DNA of 64,000 nt from Deroplatys truncata (lineage: Eukaryota > Arthropoda > Insecta > Mantodea > Mantidae), in contig CM060977.1 in assembly GCA_030765065.1 (NCBI GenBank), forward strand, positions 132,684,295-132,748,294, in the 5' to 3' direction. How positions within the stretch are numbered: position 1 is the first letter of the stretch; every line of letters begins with the position of its first letter. The notes beneath the pieces were generated by a model. That model did no database searches, had not been told where the DNA came from, and was given only the letters and a program-made list of their open reading frames with translations. Position numbers and translations under genes: made by a program. Shown one piece after another: positions 44,874-55,483 of the stretch.

Positions 44874-45176
44874 ATTGAACCATTTCCGAGATACTCGTTA
44901 TTTGTTTGAATTTTCCAATACTTATACTTTTTCTCAAACGGGAATTCGTTATTCTTTTCTTTTTTTATGTCCTAGACATGTAAAGAGAATGTAATGCTCC
45001 ACATAACACCAGCTCTTAAAAGATATATTTCCCTTGCACCTACAAGAAAATTAGCAATAAGATAGATCCCACAAATGTTTATCTCGATTAACATGAAGTA
45101 AATGGAGAATAAACGTTTGTAAAAATAGTTTTAGAAGAGTAGAGAAAGTCATGTGAGTGTAACATATCAGATTTTT
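44285..45176 (-). mobile_element. Family H element with relocated microsatellite
   Basis: From TTTTTACTTTCTCTACTACG to GTAACATATCAGATTTTT. The usual GT tract after 'ggaaacatgtccg' is deleted. Instead (TG)45 occupies 44783-44872, where other copies have a T run before 'tgttgagtgaacc'. Confidence 0.9.
44783..44872. repeat. (TG)45 microsatellite
   Basis: A perfect, uninterrupted dinucleotide run, the longest in the window, inside a family H copy. Confidence 0.98.
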
Positions 45177-45180
45177 ATTT

Positions 45181-46473
45181 TTATTTTATCTACTACTTAC
45201 CTATAATGAGTAGAAAATATATTGCACACTATCCAAAAATTCGATAACGAGATTTCATCGCAAATACATGTTTAAAGTCTCCCTGGTTCCAAAAGAAGCA
45301 TTTTTAGAAAAAGGTCCGTGGGTGGGTGGGTGTGTGGACAGCATAACTAAAAATCTGATGTGTTACACTCACATGGCTTTCTCTACTCTTGTACAATCTA
45401 TTTTTGCTTCATGTTTATCGAGATGTCAATCTTATTGGTAATTTTCTTGTAGATGCAAGGGGAATAAGATAGGTTTTAAGCGATAGTCAGATATTTTAAC
45501 GCTGGTTGCTACGCGGTGCATTCCATTCTCTTTGCATGTCCAGGACAAAAAAAAATGAATAACGAATTTGAGAAAAAGTATAAGTATTGGAAAATTTAAG
45601 GGAATAACAAGCAATATCTCGAAAACGGTTCACTCAACAACAAAAATGTATATGACATAAATTGTGTATTTTAACGCGATCTACATTTTTTGTGTAGTAA
45701 AATTTTGTCTCTCTCTTATGGTTTACCAGTTATGCAAAAGTCGTTCACAATGAACAATACTTTTGGAGACATTCCCAGAAAATTCGAGATATACATTTCA
45801 TTTCTCATGACAATATCTTAAACATATGATATTTTAATCAAAATCGTTAGAGCCATCTTTGAGAAAATTAAAATTTTCGAAAAATGTTCCATGTAAAGGG
45901 TAGTCTGGGGTGGGGGGATTTTCTTGACAACCTTCGTGTCGCATCTCTGGAAGATACTAAACCTAGATACCAAGTTTGGTGTTTATCGGACTGTTCGTTT
46001 TTGAGTTATGCTGTTCACAGACACACACACAGACACACACACACACACGGACATGTTTCCAAAAATGCTTTTTTTGGATTCAGGGGGTCTCAAAACATGT
46101 ATTTCCGGTGAAATCTCGGTATCGAATTTTTGGGTGGAATGCAATACTTCCCCTACTTACTATACGTAGTAGAGAAAGTAAAAAACGAAACGTTGGTTAA
46201 ACAGGAAACCTCATATTTAAGTTCAGCCTCTTCTAAGCATAAGACACGATGGTTTTCAAAATTTTCTCAAAAATGGCTCCAACGATTTTGAATAAAATAG
46301 CAAATGTTTAAAATATTTATGTGAATAATTTGTGAATTCCTCTTCACAACGAAGTGTATAACGAAATCATTTCTGCAAATGTTTAACTGGAATAATTTAA
46401 ACTGCATAGAAATATAAGGTTTGTAAGAAACGACAGTCGCTAGAGAAAGTCATATCAAAGTAACGCATAAGAT
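45181..46473 (-). mobile_element. Family H element, old copy split by a younger one
   Basis: The left part 45181-45348 carries the hairpin end region. The right part 46186-46473 resumes at 'aaaaacgaaacg' and ends with a degraded GTAACGCATAAGAT. The gap is filled by the complete opposite-strand copy 45349-46185. Internal deletions make the host copy short (about 455 bp). Confidence 0.8.
45349..46185 (+). mobile_element. Family H element, complete, nested
   Basis: AAAAATCTGATGTGTTACAC to GTAGTAGAGAAAGTAAAAA. The host sequence on either side joins to 'aactaaaaacgaaa', equivalent to 'aactcaaaaacgaaa' at 44424, so insertion was within an A run. CA microsatellite at about 46020-46050. Confidence 0.93.
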
Positions 46474-46474
46474 G

Positions 46475-46640
46475 TTCTGTAGCTCAGTCGGTAGAGCATC
46501 TGCGTGCTGTGCGAGGGGTCCGGTTCGATCTCCGGCTGGGGAGTGGGAATTTTTCTCTAGCCAAGATAATTCCCTATCCTCCCCAAAGTCTGGTAGTAGT
46601 AATAGCTGTTTGAGTAGCGCAAAACTACTGTGGCCATCAG
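46475..46640 (+). mobile_element. SINE family D
   Basis: The tRNA-like head CTGTAGCTCAGTCGGTAGAGC (A box at about 46478) and GGTTCGATCTC (B box) is followed by the body GGGAATTTTTCTCTAGCCAA, 'gataattccctatcctcccc' and 'agtctggtagta'. Related copies are at 50440, 53105 and 53435. The body rules out an ordinary tRNA gene. Confidence 0.75.
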
Positions 46641-46761
46641 CGCCACCTTCATGTTCATGTCGAATACACAAGCAATAAATACAAAGCAATTACAGGGTGA
46701 AGCAACTGAGATTACAAAAGTAGAAAAAATATACAAACAAAAACAGCATAAGTTATGCACT

Positions 46762-47435
46762 AAAAAATCTGATGTGTTACACTCACATGACTTTCTCTAC
46801 TCTTGTACAAACTATTTTTACAAACGCTTATTCTCCATATGCTTCATGTTAATCGAGATGTAAACCTTATTGCTAATTTTCTTGTAGATGCAAGGGGAAT
46901 GGGTAGGCTTTAAGCGATAGTCAAATATTTTAAGCGCTGGTTGCTATGTCGAGTATTCCATTCTCCTTGTATTACCAGCACAAAAAAATGAATAACGAAT
47001 TCCCATTTGAGAAAAAGTAAAAGTATTGGAAAATTTAAGGGAATAAAAAGCAATACCTCGAAAATGTTCACTCAATAAAATGTATTTTAACACGATTTAC
47101 ATTTTTGTGTAGTAAAATTTTGTCTATCTCTTATGATTTACCAGTTATGCAAAAGTCGTTCACAATGAAGAATAATTTTGGAGACATTCCCAGAAAATTC
47201 GAGATATAGAATTCATTTGCCATAAAAATGTCTTAAACTTATGGTATTTTATTCAAAATCGTTAGAGCCATATTTGAGAAAATTAAAATTTTCGAAAAAT
47301 GTTCCATGTAAAGGGTAATCTGGGGTGGGGGGATTTTCTTGAGAACCTTCGTGTCGCATCTCTGGAAGATACTGAACCTAAATACCAAGTTTGGTGTTTA
47401 TCCGACTGTTCGTTTCTGAGTTATGCTGTTCACAG

Positions 47436-47468
<33 letters not shown>

Positions 47469-47598
47469 TGTTTCCAAAAATGCTTTTTTGGATTCAGGGG
47501 GTCTCAAAACATGTATTTCCGGTGAAATCTCGTTATTGAATTTTTGGGTGGAATACAATACTTCCCCTACTCACTATACGTAGTAGAGAAAGTAAAAA
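46762..47598 (+). mobile_element. Family H element, complete
   Basis: AAAAAATCTGATGTGTTACA to GTAGTAGAGAAAGTAAAAA. Perfect (CA)n at about 47436-47463. Slightly shortened around 47060-47100. Confidence 0.93.
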
Positions 47599-47599
47599 T

Positions 47600-47765
47600 T
47601 GATGGAATTAATTGTTCTTCCACACAAGGCATGTGTTGGAAGGGTTGGAAAGGTAGAATCAGGCGATTGGAAAATTCAGTGCCATAGCCGCTATTTGAAC
47701 CAAGGATTTTCGGTCTCCGTCCGGTTGCTCTAACCACTGAGCTACCATGGCAATATGCCGGTACA
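47600..47765 (-). mobile_element. SINE family E, copy 1
   Basis: The minus strand reads CCATGGTAGCTCAGTGGTTA (A-box region) and CTTGGTTCAAATAG (B-box region), then a 'gcactgaattttccaatcgcctg' body and an end in 'aacaattaattcc'. It abuts the family H copy. Confidence 0.65.
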
Positions 47766-47916
47766 CACTAAATTCTCCAGCTGATTCGCAATCTTCTCGG
47801 TAAACCACAAGCAAATCTTAAATTGTATTGAGATGACATACCCCAATGGCGACTTACAATGTTGTAAGTACTTTAGGTCCCGGGCTTCATAGTTTCGACC
47901 AATGTTAGTTCATTTA

Positions 47917-48030
47917 ATGGAATTACTTGTTCTTCCACACAAGCCGTGTGTTGGACAAGGTTGGAAAGGTAGAATCAGGTGACTGAAAAATTCAATGTAA
48001 TAGCCGGGATTTGAACCACGGATCTTCTTC
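47917..48030 (-). mobile_element. SINE family E, copy 2 (partial)
   Basis: Same body as copy 1 ('tcttccacacaagcc.tgtgttgg' and 'aaggtagaatcagg.ga'), same orientation, about 320 bp away. The head is broken off after the B-box-like GGTTCAAATCCCGG on the minus strand. Confidence 0.65.
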
Positions 48031-48603
48031 GCTTTCGTTCACGTTCGCCCACAAGAACCACGATTTTCAGCTATTTGTGAGCTGATAAGACGTTTCGCAT
48101 TCACGTGCTTTTGCTTTTAACACCCCAAAACTGCAGGATAATTTCTTTAAATGCCTAGAAAATGGTAAATTTGGTTAGGATTGCACTTTATTGCGGATTT
48201 TTGCCCATTCTAACCCTCTGGCAACTGATGCAAACTGTTGCTGCATTATCTTCTGCTGCATTATAATCCGTTCGCTTTTCCTGCGAACACAAGAATACGC
48301 GGTTCTCGATTGATATGCTCTTGAACATGTTCACGAAAATAGTTAACAGAAGTAAGGGAAGTTCCAACTTAATTGAATTGCATAAAAACCATAGTATATG
48401 TGCAATCCGAAGGCTAAACCTAGAAGAAAGTGAAGGAAAATGTTTGGAGGTTAAGCTTCTGCATAGGAGTTATCAACAGACATACAGAAAGGGAACAGCA
48501 AAAGGGAGAAATTCAAAGGAACAAGAAACGGCAAATTTATTTTCTCCCCCACCACCCACTTATAATATGCCGTCTTTAACATCTCAGGTCATACCGGCGG
48601 CTC
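48031..48603. other. Unassigned sequence
   Basis: A 106-codon plus frame (48315-48635) is not recognised and runs into family H. Confidence 0.3.
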
Positions 48604-50373
48604 TTTTTACTTTCTCTACTACGTATAGTAAATAAGGCAAGCATTGCATTCCACCCAAAAATTCGATACCAAGATGTTACCGGAAATACATGTTTTGAGG
48701 TGCCCTGAATCCAAATAAAGCATTTTTGGAAACATGTCCGTGTGTGTCTATCTGTGAACATAACTTAAAAACGCAAAGTCGGATAAATACCAAGCTTGGT
48801 ATTTGAGTTTAGCATCCTCCAAGGATGCGACACAAAGATTATCAAGAAAATCTCCCCACTATAGATGCCCTTTACCTGGAACATTTTTCGAAAATGTTGA
48901 TTTTCTCAAAAATGGCTCTAACGATTTTGATTAAAATATCATATGTTTAAGATATTTTCCTGGCAAATGAAATGTATATCTTGAATTTTCTGGGAACGTC
49001 TCCAAAACGTCCTCTTCGTTGTGAATGACTTTTGCATAAATGGTAAACCGCAAGGGACAGACATAATTTTACTACACAAAAAAAATGCAGATCTCGTTAA
49101 AACACTCAATTTATGTCACGTACATTTTTTTTTGTGGAGGAACCATTTCCGAGATATTTCTTGTTATTTGTTTGAATTTTCCAATACTTATACTTTTTCT
49201 CAAATGGGAATTCGTTCTTCTTCCTCTTCTTTTATGTCCTGGACATGCAAAGCGAATGGAAAGCTCCACATAGCAACCAGCTCCTAAAAGATTTGACTAT
49301 CGCTTTGAAGAAGTTATTGTTCTTGGAGTTTTTTATTTATTTATTTCCACACTTGGAAAACAAATTTGAGAAAGTATTCTGTTGAAGTTTGTACCACGCT
49401 TTGCGCATCAATTTGAAGAAGATTGTTACGTAATATGCTGCTACGTATGAAAAGCTGATTTGAAGATGATGTATTTTTGTTGTTACGCTCCAAGTTTAAA
49501 AAAAAATAATATTAACTTTGTTATTAAACTGCTTCTATAGATAGTACTTATGTTTATATTTGCCTCGGCTGCGTCAGTATTGTTTTAGAGTCAAGTATCT
49601 CTTAGACAGGGCGTGGTGCGACAAGAATGTAGGGTTACACAGATTTTAAGTTTAAATTCACTTCTTTTTATTAATCCTTGACACAAATTAAATAGCACTA
49701 CACTGATATCAAGAGCTGTGAGATTCTTTTAATTTAATACTTGCACTTTGTTAACGCGTATACTTAATTTTCGTTTCACATGAATACGTAATATTTCTTT
49801 AGAGAACACATCTTACATCCAGTAACTACCAAGGTCTGCAGGCAACTGAACATATTTCAACCGTCAAAACCCGTAATCTTTTGTATTTCAAGACTCTGAT
49901 TGGCTAATCCTAGTCCAATAGAATACCTGCATTTAATTAAAGCTTTTTCTGGCTGTTGATTGGCTCTCAAACTCATTATTGCCTCAAGGTTACCTTATTG
50001 TTACCTCATTGTTAGCAACTTTAAACTTATTATTCTCACAGCTTTTAAACTATTAAACTACGTAATGCATTCACATAACATTTTTAAACATGTTTACAAT
50101 AATATAAGCATATGCAATGACTGTTACATACATTTTTATAAATTATTACTAACATATTGCTTCAAGGCGGGCTGTTATTGAATTTACATATTATATAATT
50201 TAATTGAAATTATTCGAGTGTTAAAAATACTGCCTCAACTTAAAGCCAACCATATTCTCCTTGCACCTACAAGAAAATTAGCAATAAGATGGTTCCTGCA
50301 AATGTTTATCTCTATTAACTGAAGTAGTTTGTATAAGAGTGAAGGTCATGTGAGTGTAACGCATCAGATTTTT
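48604..50373 (-). mobile_element. Family H element split by an LTR-like insertion
   Basis: The left part 48604-49305 carries the hairpin end. The right part 50238-50373 ends GTAACGCATCAGATTTTT. Together they give one ordinary copy of about 840 bp. The interruption lies inside the landmark 'actatcgcttaaagcc'. Confidence 0.88.
49306..50237. mobile_element. LTR-like insertion, copy 2 (solo)
   Basis: Begins TGAAGAAGTTATTG and ends AATACTGCCTCA, giving the TG...CA ends of an LTR. The host landmark 'cgcttaaagcc' is split into '...cgctt' and 'acttaaagcc', so about 4 bp (GCTT/ACTT) appears duplicated. At 932 bp with no coding capacity and homology to 37790-38692, a solo LTR is the simplest reading, though LTR polarity is unsettled. 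Confidence 0.65.
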
Positions 50374-50439
50374 ACTTTTGGAATAATTGATCATCAGCAA
50401 TGACGCCTGCTCGTTTTAACAGTTGGGTGATATTATTTA

Positions 50440-50575
50440 GGGTAATTACATTAAATTTACACGCACATTCATACTTCCAGGCTCTGTGGAGGATGGGAAT
50501 CATACTGCCAGGAATCGAAACCAAAACCTCTGGATTTGAAAGCTAGCATGCATGCATCAGACCACAGAGGCAGCT
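50440..50575 (-). mobile_element. SINE family D
   Basis: Minus-strand order: tRNA-like head with 'cagaggttttggtttcgattcc', body 'tggcagtatgattcccatcctcc' and 'gcctggaagtatgaa'. Diverged. Confidence 0.5.
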
Positions 50576-51384
50576 TTAAAATGAGTTTTGATTATTTGAT
50601 TGTAAACGCTTTTAACCGAAAATTGCCAATAAAGGTAACACTTTGAATAACACTGTGACGTGCTTGTAGTTTCGTAATTGTGGTTTAAAAAAACTTGAAG
50701 ACAAATTCATATTTGCACTTTTGTCTACCACTTAGGTATCTAAGGTAGAGAAATTCGTTTTGGAGTGTTGTCGGTACGTGTGCTTAAGTCAAAGCGAAAG
50801 TCGGATAAACATTCAACATCTAAGTTACATCTGTCCTAAACAAGCAATGCACATAAAACAGATGCAATAAAGACATACACATAGAATACAAATATTACAA
50901 TTTGCTTTCCGTTGTGCTATGTTTGACATTAGCGTTAACGTTTATGGTTTCTCTGCTCGCGTTATTTGTTTCCCTCTCAGCAGCACAGAAACTATAGGTG
51001 AATTTAAAATGCATAAAGCTCCGCGTAGAATATCGGCGAATCCATCAACCGTATCTGGCTATTACAACAGAAAAGTAATTTTCTTCTCTGACCTAAAATT
51101 TCGGCTGTAATATCGACAGCAATAAATAAAGTTTATTTTTATTTATTTATTTTCATTTAATGTTATTACTAGAACTCGGATTTTTATATTAAATGCGTAC
51201 TTCTTACGTGTACAAAATAAACCGTAAAGTTGTTAAAATATATTCACGTTGTATACAAAATAGGGATTAATGATAGGGGTTTTGTGCTACTTAAACTGTC
51301 TATTTTGACCTGAGACTTCCCTCATGTTTTTGGAGGCTAAAAGTGTCCATTTTATTTCATTAATTTTTTTTTCATGCTGCAGTT
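50576..51384. other. Unassigned sequence
   Basis: A possible family H scrap at 50735-50760 ('gtatctaaggtagagaaa'). Otherwise nothing recognised. Confidence 0.3.
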
Positions 51385-52757
51385 TCGCACCATACATTAA
51401 TGATATTTACGTGATAAATAAAATGTATATCTTGAATTTTTTGGTAATAGCCTTTGAAGTCCTCTTCAATTGGAAGGAATTTTGTATAATCTTGTACATT
51501 TAGTAAACGTTAAGCGATCGAATAAAATGCACTATACAAGAAATGGATCTCTTTACAAAAAACAATTTATTTCAAATAACTTTTTATGGCATCAGCCATT
51601 TCCGAAATATTCGTTATTAATGGTTTGAATTGTTCATTACTTGGTCATCCTTCAAAGTCCTTTCAACATTCAGTTGTTTCTCACGATTGCATGGAAATAG
51701 TATGGAATTTTAAGACAGCTTATAACGTCCAGTTCTTAAACATTTGATTATCGCTGTTCTTTGTATCCATAACGAAATGTGTAATGCAGCTATTTCTGCA
51801 AAGGTTTATTTGGATTAAAATGAAGTAGATAGAAAAAAAATCTGATGTGTTACACTCACATGCCTTTCTCTACTCTTGTACAAACTATTTTTACAAACGC
51901 TTATACTCATGTTAATCGAGATATCGAGATGTTAATCTTATTGCTAATTTTCTTGTAGATGCAAGGGGAATTGCTAGGCTTTAAGCGATAGTCAAATATT
52001 TTAAGAGCTGGTTGCTATGTGGAGTATTCCATCCTCTTTGCATTACCAGGACAGAAAAAAAATGAATAAAGAACTTGAGAAAAAGTATAAGTTTTGGAAA
52101 ATTTAAGGGAATAACAAGCAATATCTCCAAAACGATTCACTCAACAACAAAAAATGTATATGACATAAATTGTGTATTTTAACGCGATCTACATTTTTTG
52201 TGTAGTAAAATTTTGTCTATCTCTTATGGTTTACCAGTTATGCAAAAGTCGTTCACAACGAAGAATACTTTTGGAGACATTCCCAGAAATTTCGTGATGT
52301 ACATTTCATTTGTCATGAAAATATCTTAAACATATGATATTTTAATCAAAATCGTTAAAGCCATTTTTGAGAAAATTAAAATTTTCGAAAAATGTTCAAT
52401 GTAAAGGGTATTCTGGGGTGGGGGGATTTTCTTGAAAACCTTCGTGTCGCATCTCTGGAAGATACTGAACCTAAATACCAAGTTTGGTGTTTATCCGACT
52501 GTTCGTTTCTGAGTTATGCTGTTCACAGACACACAGACATGTTTCCAAAAATGCTTTTTTTGGATTCAGGGGGTCTCAAAACATGTATTTCCGGTGAAAT
52601 CTTGGTATCGAATTTTTGGGTGGAATACAATACTTCCCCTACTTACTATACGTAGTAGAGAAAGTAATAAGCTTTAGTAAGAACAGTTTGTATACCCAGT
52701 AATAAGCGATTAGGGGTAGATAAAGTCATGTGAATGTGACACATCAATTTTTTTTTA
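51385..52757 (-). mobile_element. Family H element, old copy split by a younger one
   Basis: 51385-51836 and 52668-52757 are two parts of an old copy similar to the one at 2373-3739 ('atgaagtagatagaaa' | 'taagctttagtaagaacag', then 'gtcatgtgaatgtgacacatc'). The hairpin end is missing. Confidence 0.75.
51837..52667 (+). mobile_element. Family H element, complete, nested
   Basis: AAAATCTGATGTGTTACACT to GTAGTAGAGAAAGTAA. The CA tract is very short (about 52529-52538). Flanks match the uninterrupted old-copy landmark 'agataagaaaataagctt'. Confidence 0.93.
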
Positions 52758-52892
52758 CTATTGTTCTAGTTATATACCCCGCCTTTAACTGCAATGGTGT
52801 TATCAGCTTTGGAACATACTACCTATCGTAAATGGTATTAACTTTTACACCGTTGTCAATTTCTGATTCTTCTTTAGATTTTATACATTAGA

Positions 52893-52910
52893 TCACACAC
52901 ACACACACAC

Positions 52911-52940
<30 letters not shown>
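52893..52940. repeat. (CA)n microsatellite
   Basis: About 23 units with one G interruption. Confidence 0.95.
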
Positions 52941-52941
<1 letters not shown>

Positions 52942-52949
52942 TTCTAAGT

Positions 52950-53098
52950 CTCATTTTTAAAAGCGACAGCCCCATGTCAATAGATTTACTGGCATGTAAA
53001 AGAACCCCTGCGGGACGAAATTCCGGTACACCGGCGACGCTGACATGATTCCGGCAATTGGTAGCGTTGTTAATAAACAAAATACTTTTTACTACTCT
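52950..53098 (+). mobile_element. SINE family C, 3' part
   Basis: AGATTTACTGGCATGTAAAA, 'gaacccctgcgggacgaaattccgg' and 'ccggcaattggtagcg.tgttaataaacaaaat' match the second half of the complete unit at 55633-55861. The tRNA head is missing. Confidence 0.75.
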
Positions 53099-53099
53099 C

Positions 53100-53225
53100 A
53101 TTCATACTTACAGACTCTGGGAAGATAGGGAATAATCTTAGGTAGAGAAACATTCCTATCCCCCCAGCGGGGAATCGAACCTGTGACCTCTCTTACAGCA
53201 GGTAGGCGCTCTACCGACTTCTCAT
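53100..53225 (-). mobile_element. SINE family D
   Basis: The minus strand reads GTCGGTAGAGCGCCTACCTG, GGTTCGATTCCCCGC and the body 'ataggaatgtttctctacctaag'. Its head resembles a tRNA with a long acceptor-side mismatch. Confidence 0.75.
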
Positions 53226-53434
53226 CCTTTGTTAACGGTCGTTGACTACAGCACAACAGAAATCCGTTCCATAGAGCAAGATGGATCAGTGGTGGATTTC
53301 TTTAGTTTCCTTACGTACCTCGTCCTCTTCATCAAGCGTTTCAAGTTAAGGTCCACCACTGTCCGAGTTTTCCAACAAACTAACCTCGTCTCTTAAAGTA
53401 TACACTTTCAAATAAAACTGTTGAGCTGTATACA

Positions 53435-53560
53435 AATGCTCATTCAGTTTGCCTCTAAATCCAGAGGCTCCGGGTTCGATCCTCGACTGGAGGGTAGGAA
53501 TTTTTCTTTAGCCGGGATTATTCCTTCTCTTCTAAAGGTTTGGAAGTATGAATAAGGTTG
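53435..53560 (+). mobile_element. SINE family D
   Basis: GGGTTCGATCCTCGACTGG (B box), 'aatttttctttagccgggattattcc' and 'ggtttggaagtatgaataagg'. The A-box half is degraded. Confidence 0.65.
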
Positions 53561-54271
53561 TGAGTGTGAATTTAATTTAATAATTTTAAGTAACATAAAC
53601 CCAAAGATTAACGCCACTACAATTAATGAGTGAACATAATTGCCAATAAGCAATTATTCCAAAGATAAAAGCCTCCGACATGTCAAATGCGGCATACAAA
53701 TGGTGAAAAAAAAAATCGTTGGCATGCTTTTCTCTGCCGCTTTTCAATTGCATTTCAAATAATTATCTCACATTGCCTCTAGAACGTTTAACCGGAATGA
53801 TAAGATGTATTTCAACTGTGTGAAGTGTTCAACAATTTGGAGCGTCTTCTGCCAATTTTATAAGCTCATATTATGTAACCATAAATTCATAATTTAAAGC
53901 ATAATAAAAGTGTCTATAGTCATAAAAATGTAGTGACTTTATTGTTTCGGTTATTGTTTAATCTTCAATGGTCACTAGGTAATTGCATTTTAAAAGTTAT
54001 GATGATTTATGAAAGTAGTAGTAGATACATTTTAGATGCATAAAATCAAATACTTAACTTGTGGAAACTGTAATTTTGTCTTCCTAAAACTGTTATCTTT
54101 AGTGCCTATTATGATTACTTTAGAGCATATTTTATGCCCCTATAAACTGGCTTTTAAGGGAACAAAAATCCAAGGTCTGCTTATTACCAGAACTGTATTT
54201 TCTCATATTTTCTTACGAACTAGATGCTACTCGTTTTGATCTGGTGTTTCCTAACCACAAACCTACTCACC
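53561..54271. other. Unassigned AT-rich sequence
   Basis: Nothing recognised. Confidence 0.35.
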
Positions 54272-54545
54272 TTTTTATTTTCTCTACTACGTATAGCAAG
54301 TAGAGAAGGTATTGTATTCCACACAAAAATTCATGTCGAGATTTCACCGGAGGTATAAGTTTCGAGGCCCCCTGAACCCCTCCCCCAAAAAAAACATTTT
54401 TACTCTCTCTAATACGTATAGTAAGTAGGGGAAGTATTGCATTCCACCCAAAAATTCGATACCGAGATTTCACAGGAAATACATGTTTTGAGGTGCACTG
54501 AATGCATATAAAGCATTTTTGGAAACATGTCCGTGTGCGTGTGTC

Positions 54546-54577
<32 letters not shown>

Positions 54578-55479
54578 TGTGTGTGTGTGTGAACAGCATA
54601 ACCCCGAAACGAACAGTCGGATAAACACCAAACTTGGTATTTAGGTTCAGTATCTTCCAGAGATGCGACACGAAGGTTTTCAAGAAAATCCCCCATCCCA
54701 GATTACCCTTTACATGGAACATTTTTCGAAAATTTTAATTCTCTCAAAAATAGTTCTAACGATTTTGATTAAAATATCATATATTTAAGATACTTTCATG
54801 ACAAATAAAATGTATATCTTGAATTTTTTGGAAATGTCTCCAAAAGTATTCTTCATTATGAACGACTTTTGCATAACTGGTAAACCATAAGAGATAGACA
54901 AAATTTTACTACACAAAAAATGTAGATCGCGTTAAAGTATACAATTTATGTCATATACATTTTTGTTGTTCAGTGAACCATCTTTGAGATATTGCTCGTT
55001 ATTCACTTAAATTTTCCAATACTTATGCGACATGAACATTTTTAACAAAATTCCCCACCTCAACTACCCTTTACATGGAAGATTTTCTGAGTTTATTTTA
55101 TTTTCTAAAAAATTGCTCTAATGATTTTGATTAAAAATATGCATTAAAGATATTTACATGACAAATTTATTTCAAATAACTTTTTTGTGGCTTAAGCCAT
55201 TTCATCATTCTTTTCAAGTCCTGTCGATTTTCAGTTATTTCTCGCGATTGCATGGAAAGAGTGTGGAATTTTAATGCCAGCGTATAGCGTCCAGTTCTTA
55301 AACACTTGACTGTCGCTGTTCACTCTGTATCTATAATGAAATGTGTAATGTAGCTAATTCTGTAAAGGACTAAAAATAATTAGATAGAAAATTACACCTT
55401 GGTAAGAATAGTCTGCATACGCACTAGTAAATGATAGAGGGTAGAAGTCATATGAGTGTAATACATAAGTTTTTTTTTC
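54272..55479 (-). mobile_element. Family H element, old copy split by a younger one
   Basis: The 54272-54396 hairpin-end part and the 55025-55479 remainder ('gcgacatgaacatttt', 'ttacatggaagatttt', 'gtcatatgagtgtaatacat') are one old copy. The break lies at the 'aacattttt' landmark. Confidence 0.75.
54397..55024 (-). mobile_element. Family H element, nested and truncated
   Basis: Starts TTTTTACTCTCTCTAATACG and follows the recent consensus to CCAATACTTA, where it stops without its TCTGATGTG end. (GT)n at about 54538-54590. Confidence 0.85.
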
Positions 55480-55483
55480 TCTC

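Noticed and set aside
46475..46560. Possible tRNA gene (good A and B boxes)
   Set aside because: The cloverleaf does not close, and the body continues into the family D SINE that recurs at 50.4, 53.1 and 53.4 kb.
47730..47765. tRNA-like 'GTAGCTCAGTGGTTAGAGCA' on the minus strand
   Set aside because: Head of a SINE (family E); a second degraded copy lies 320 bp away.
53150..53225. Possible minus-strand tRNA gene
   Set aside because: Same SINE body follows; the acceptor stem does not pair.
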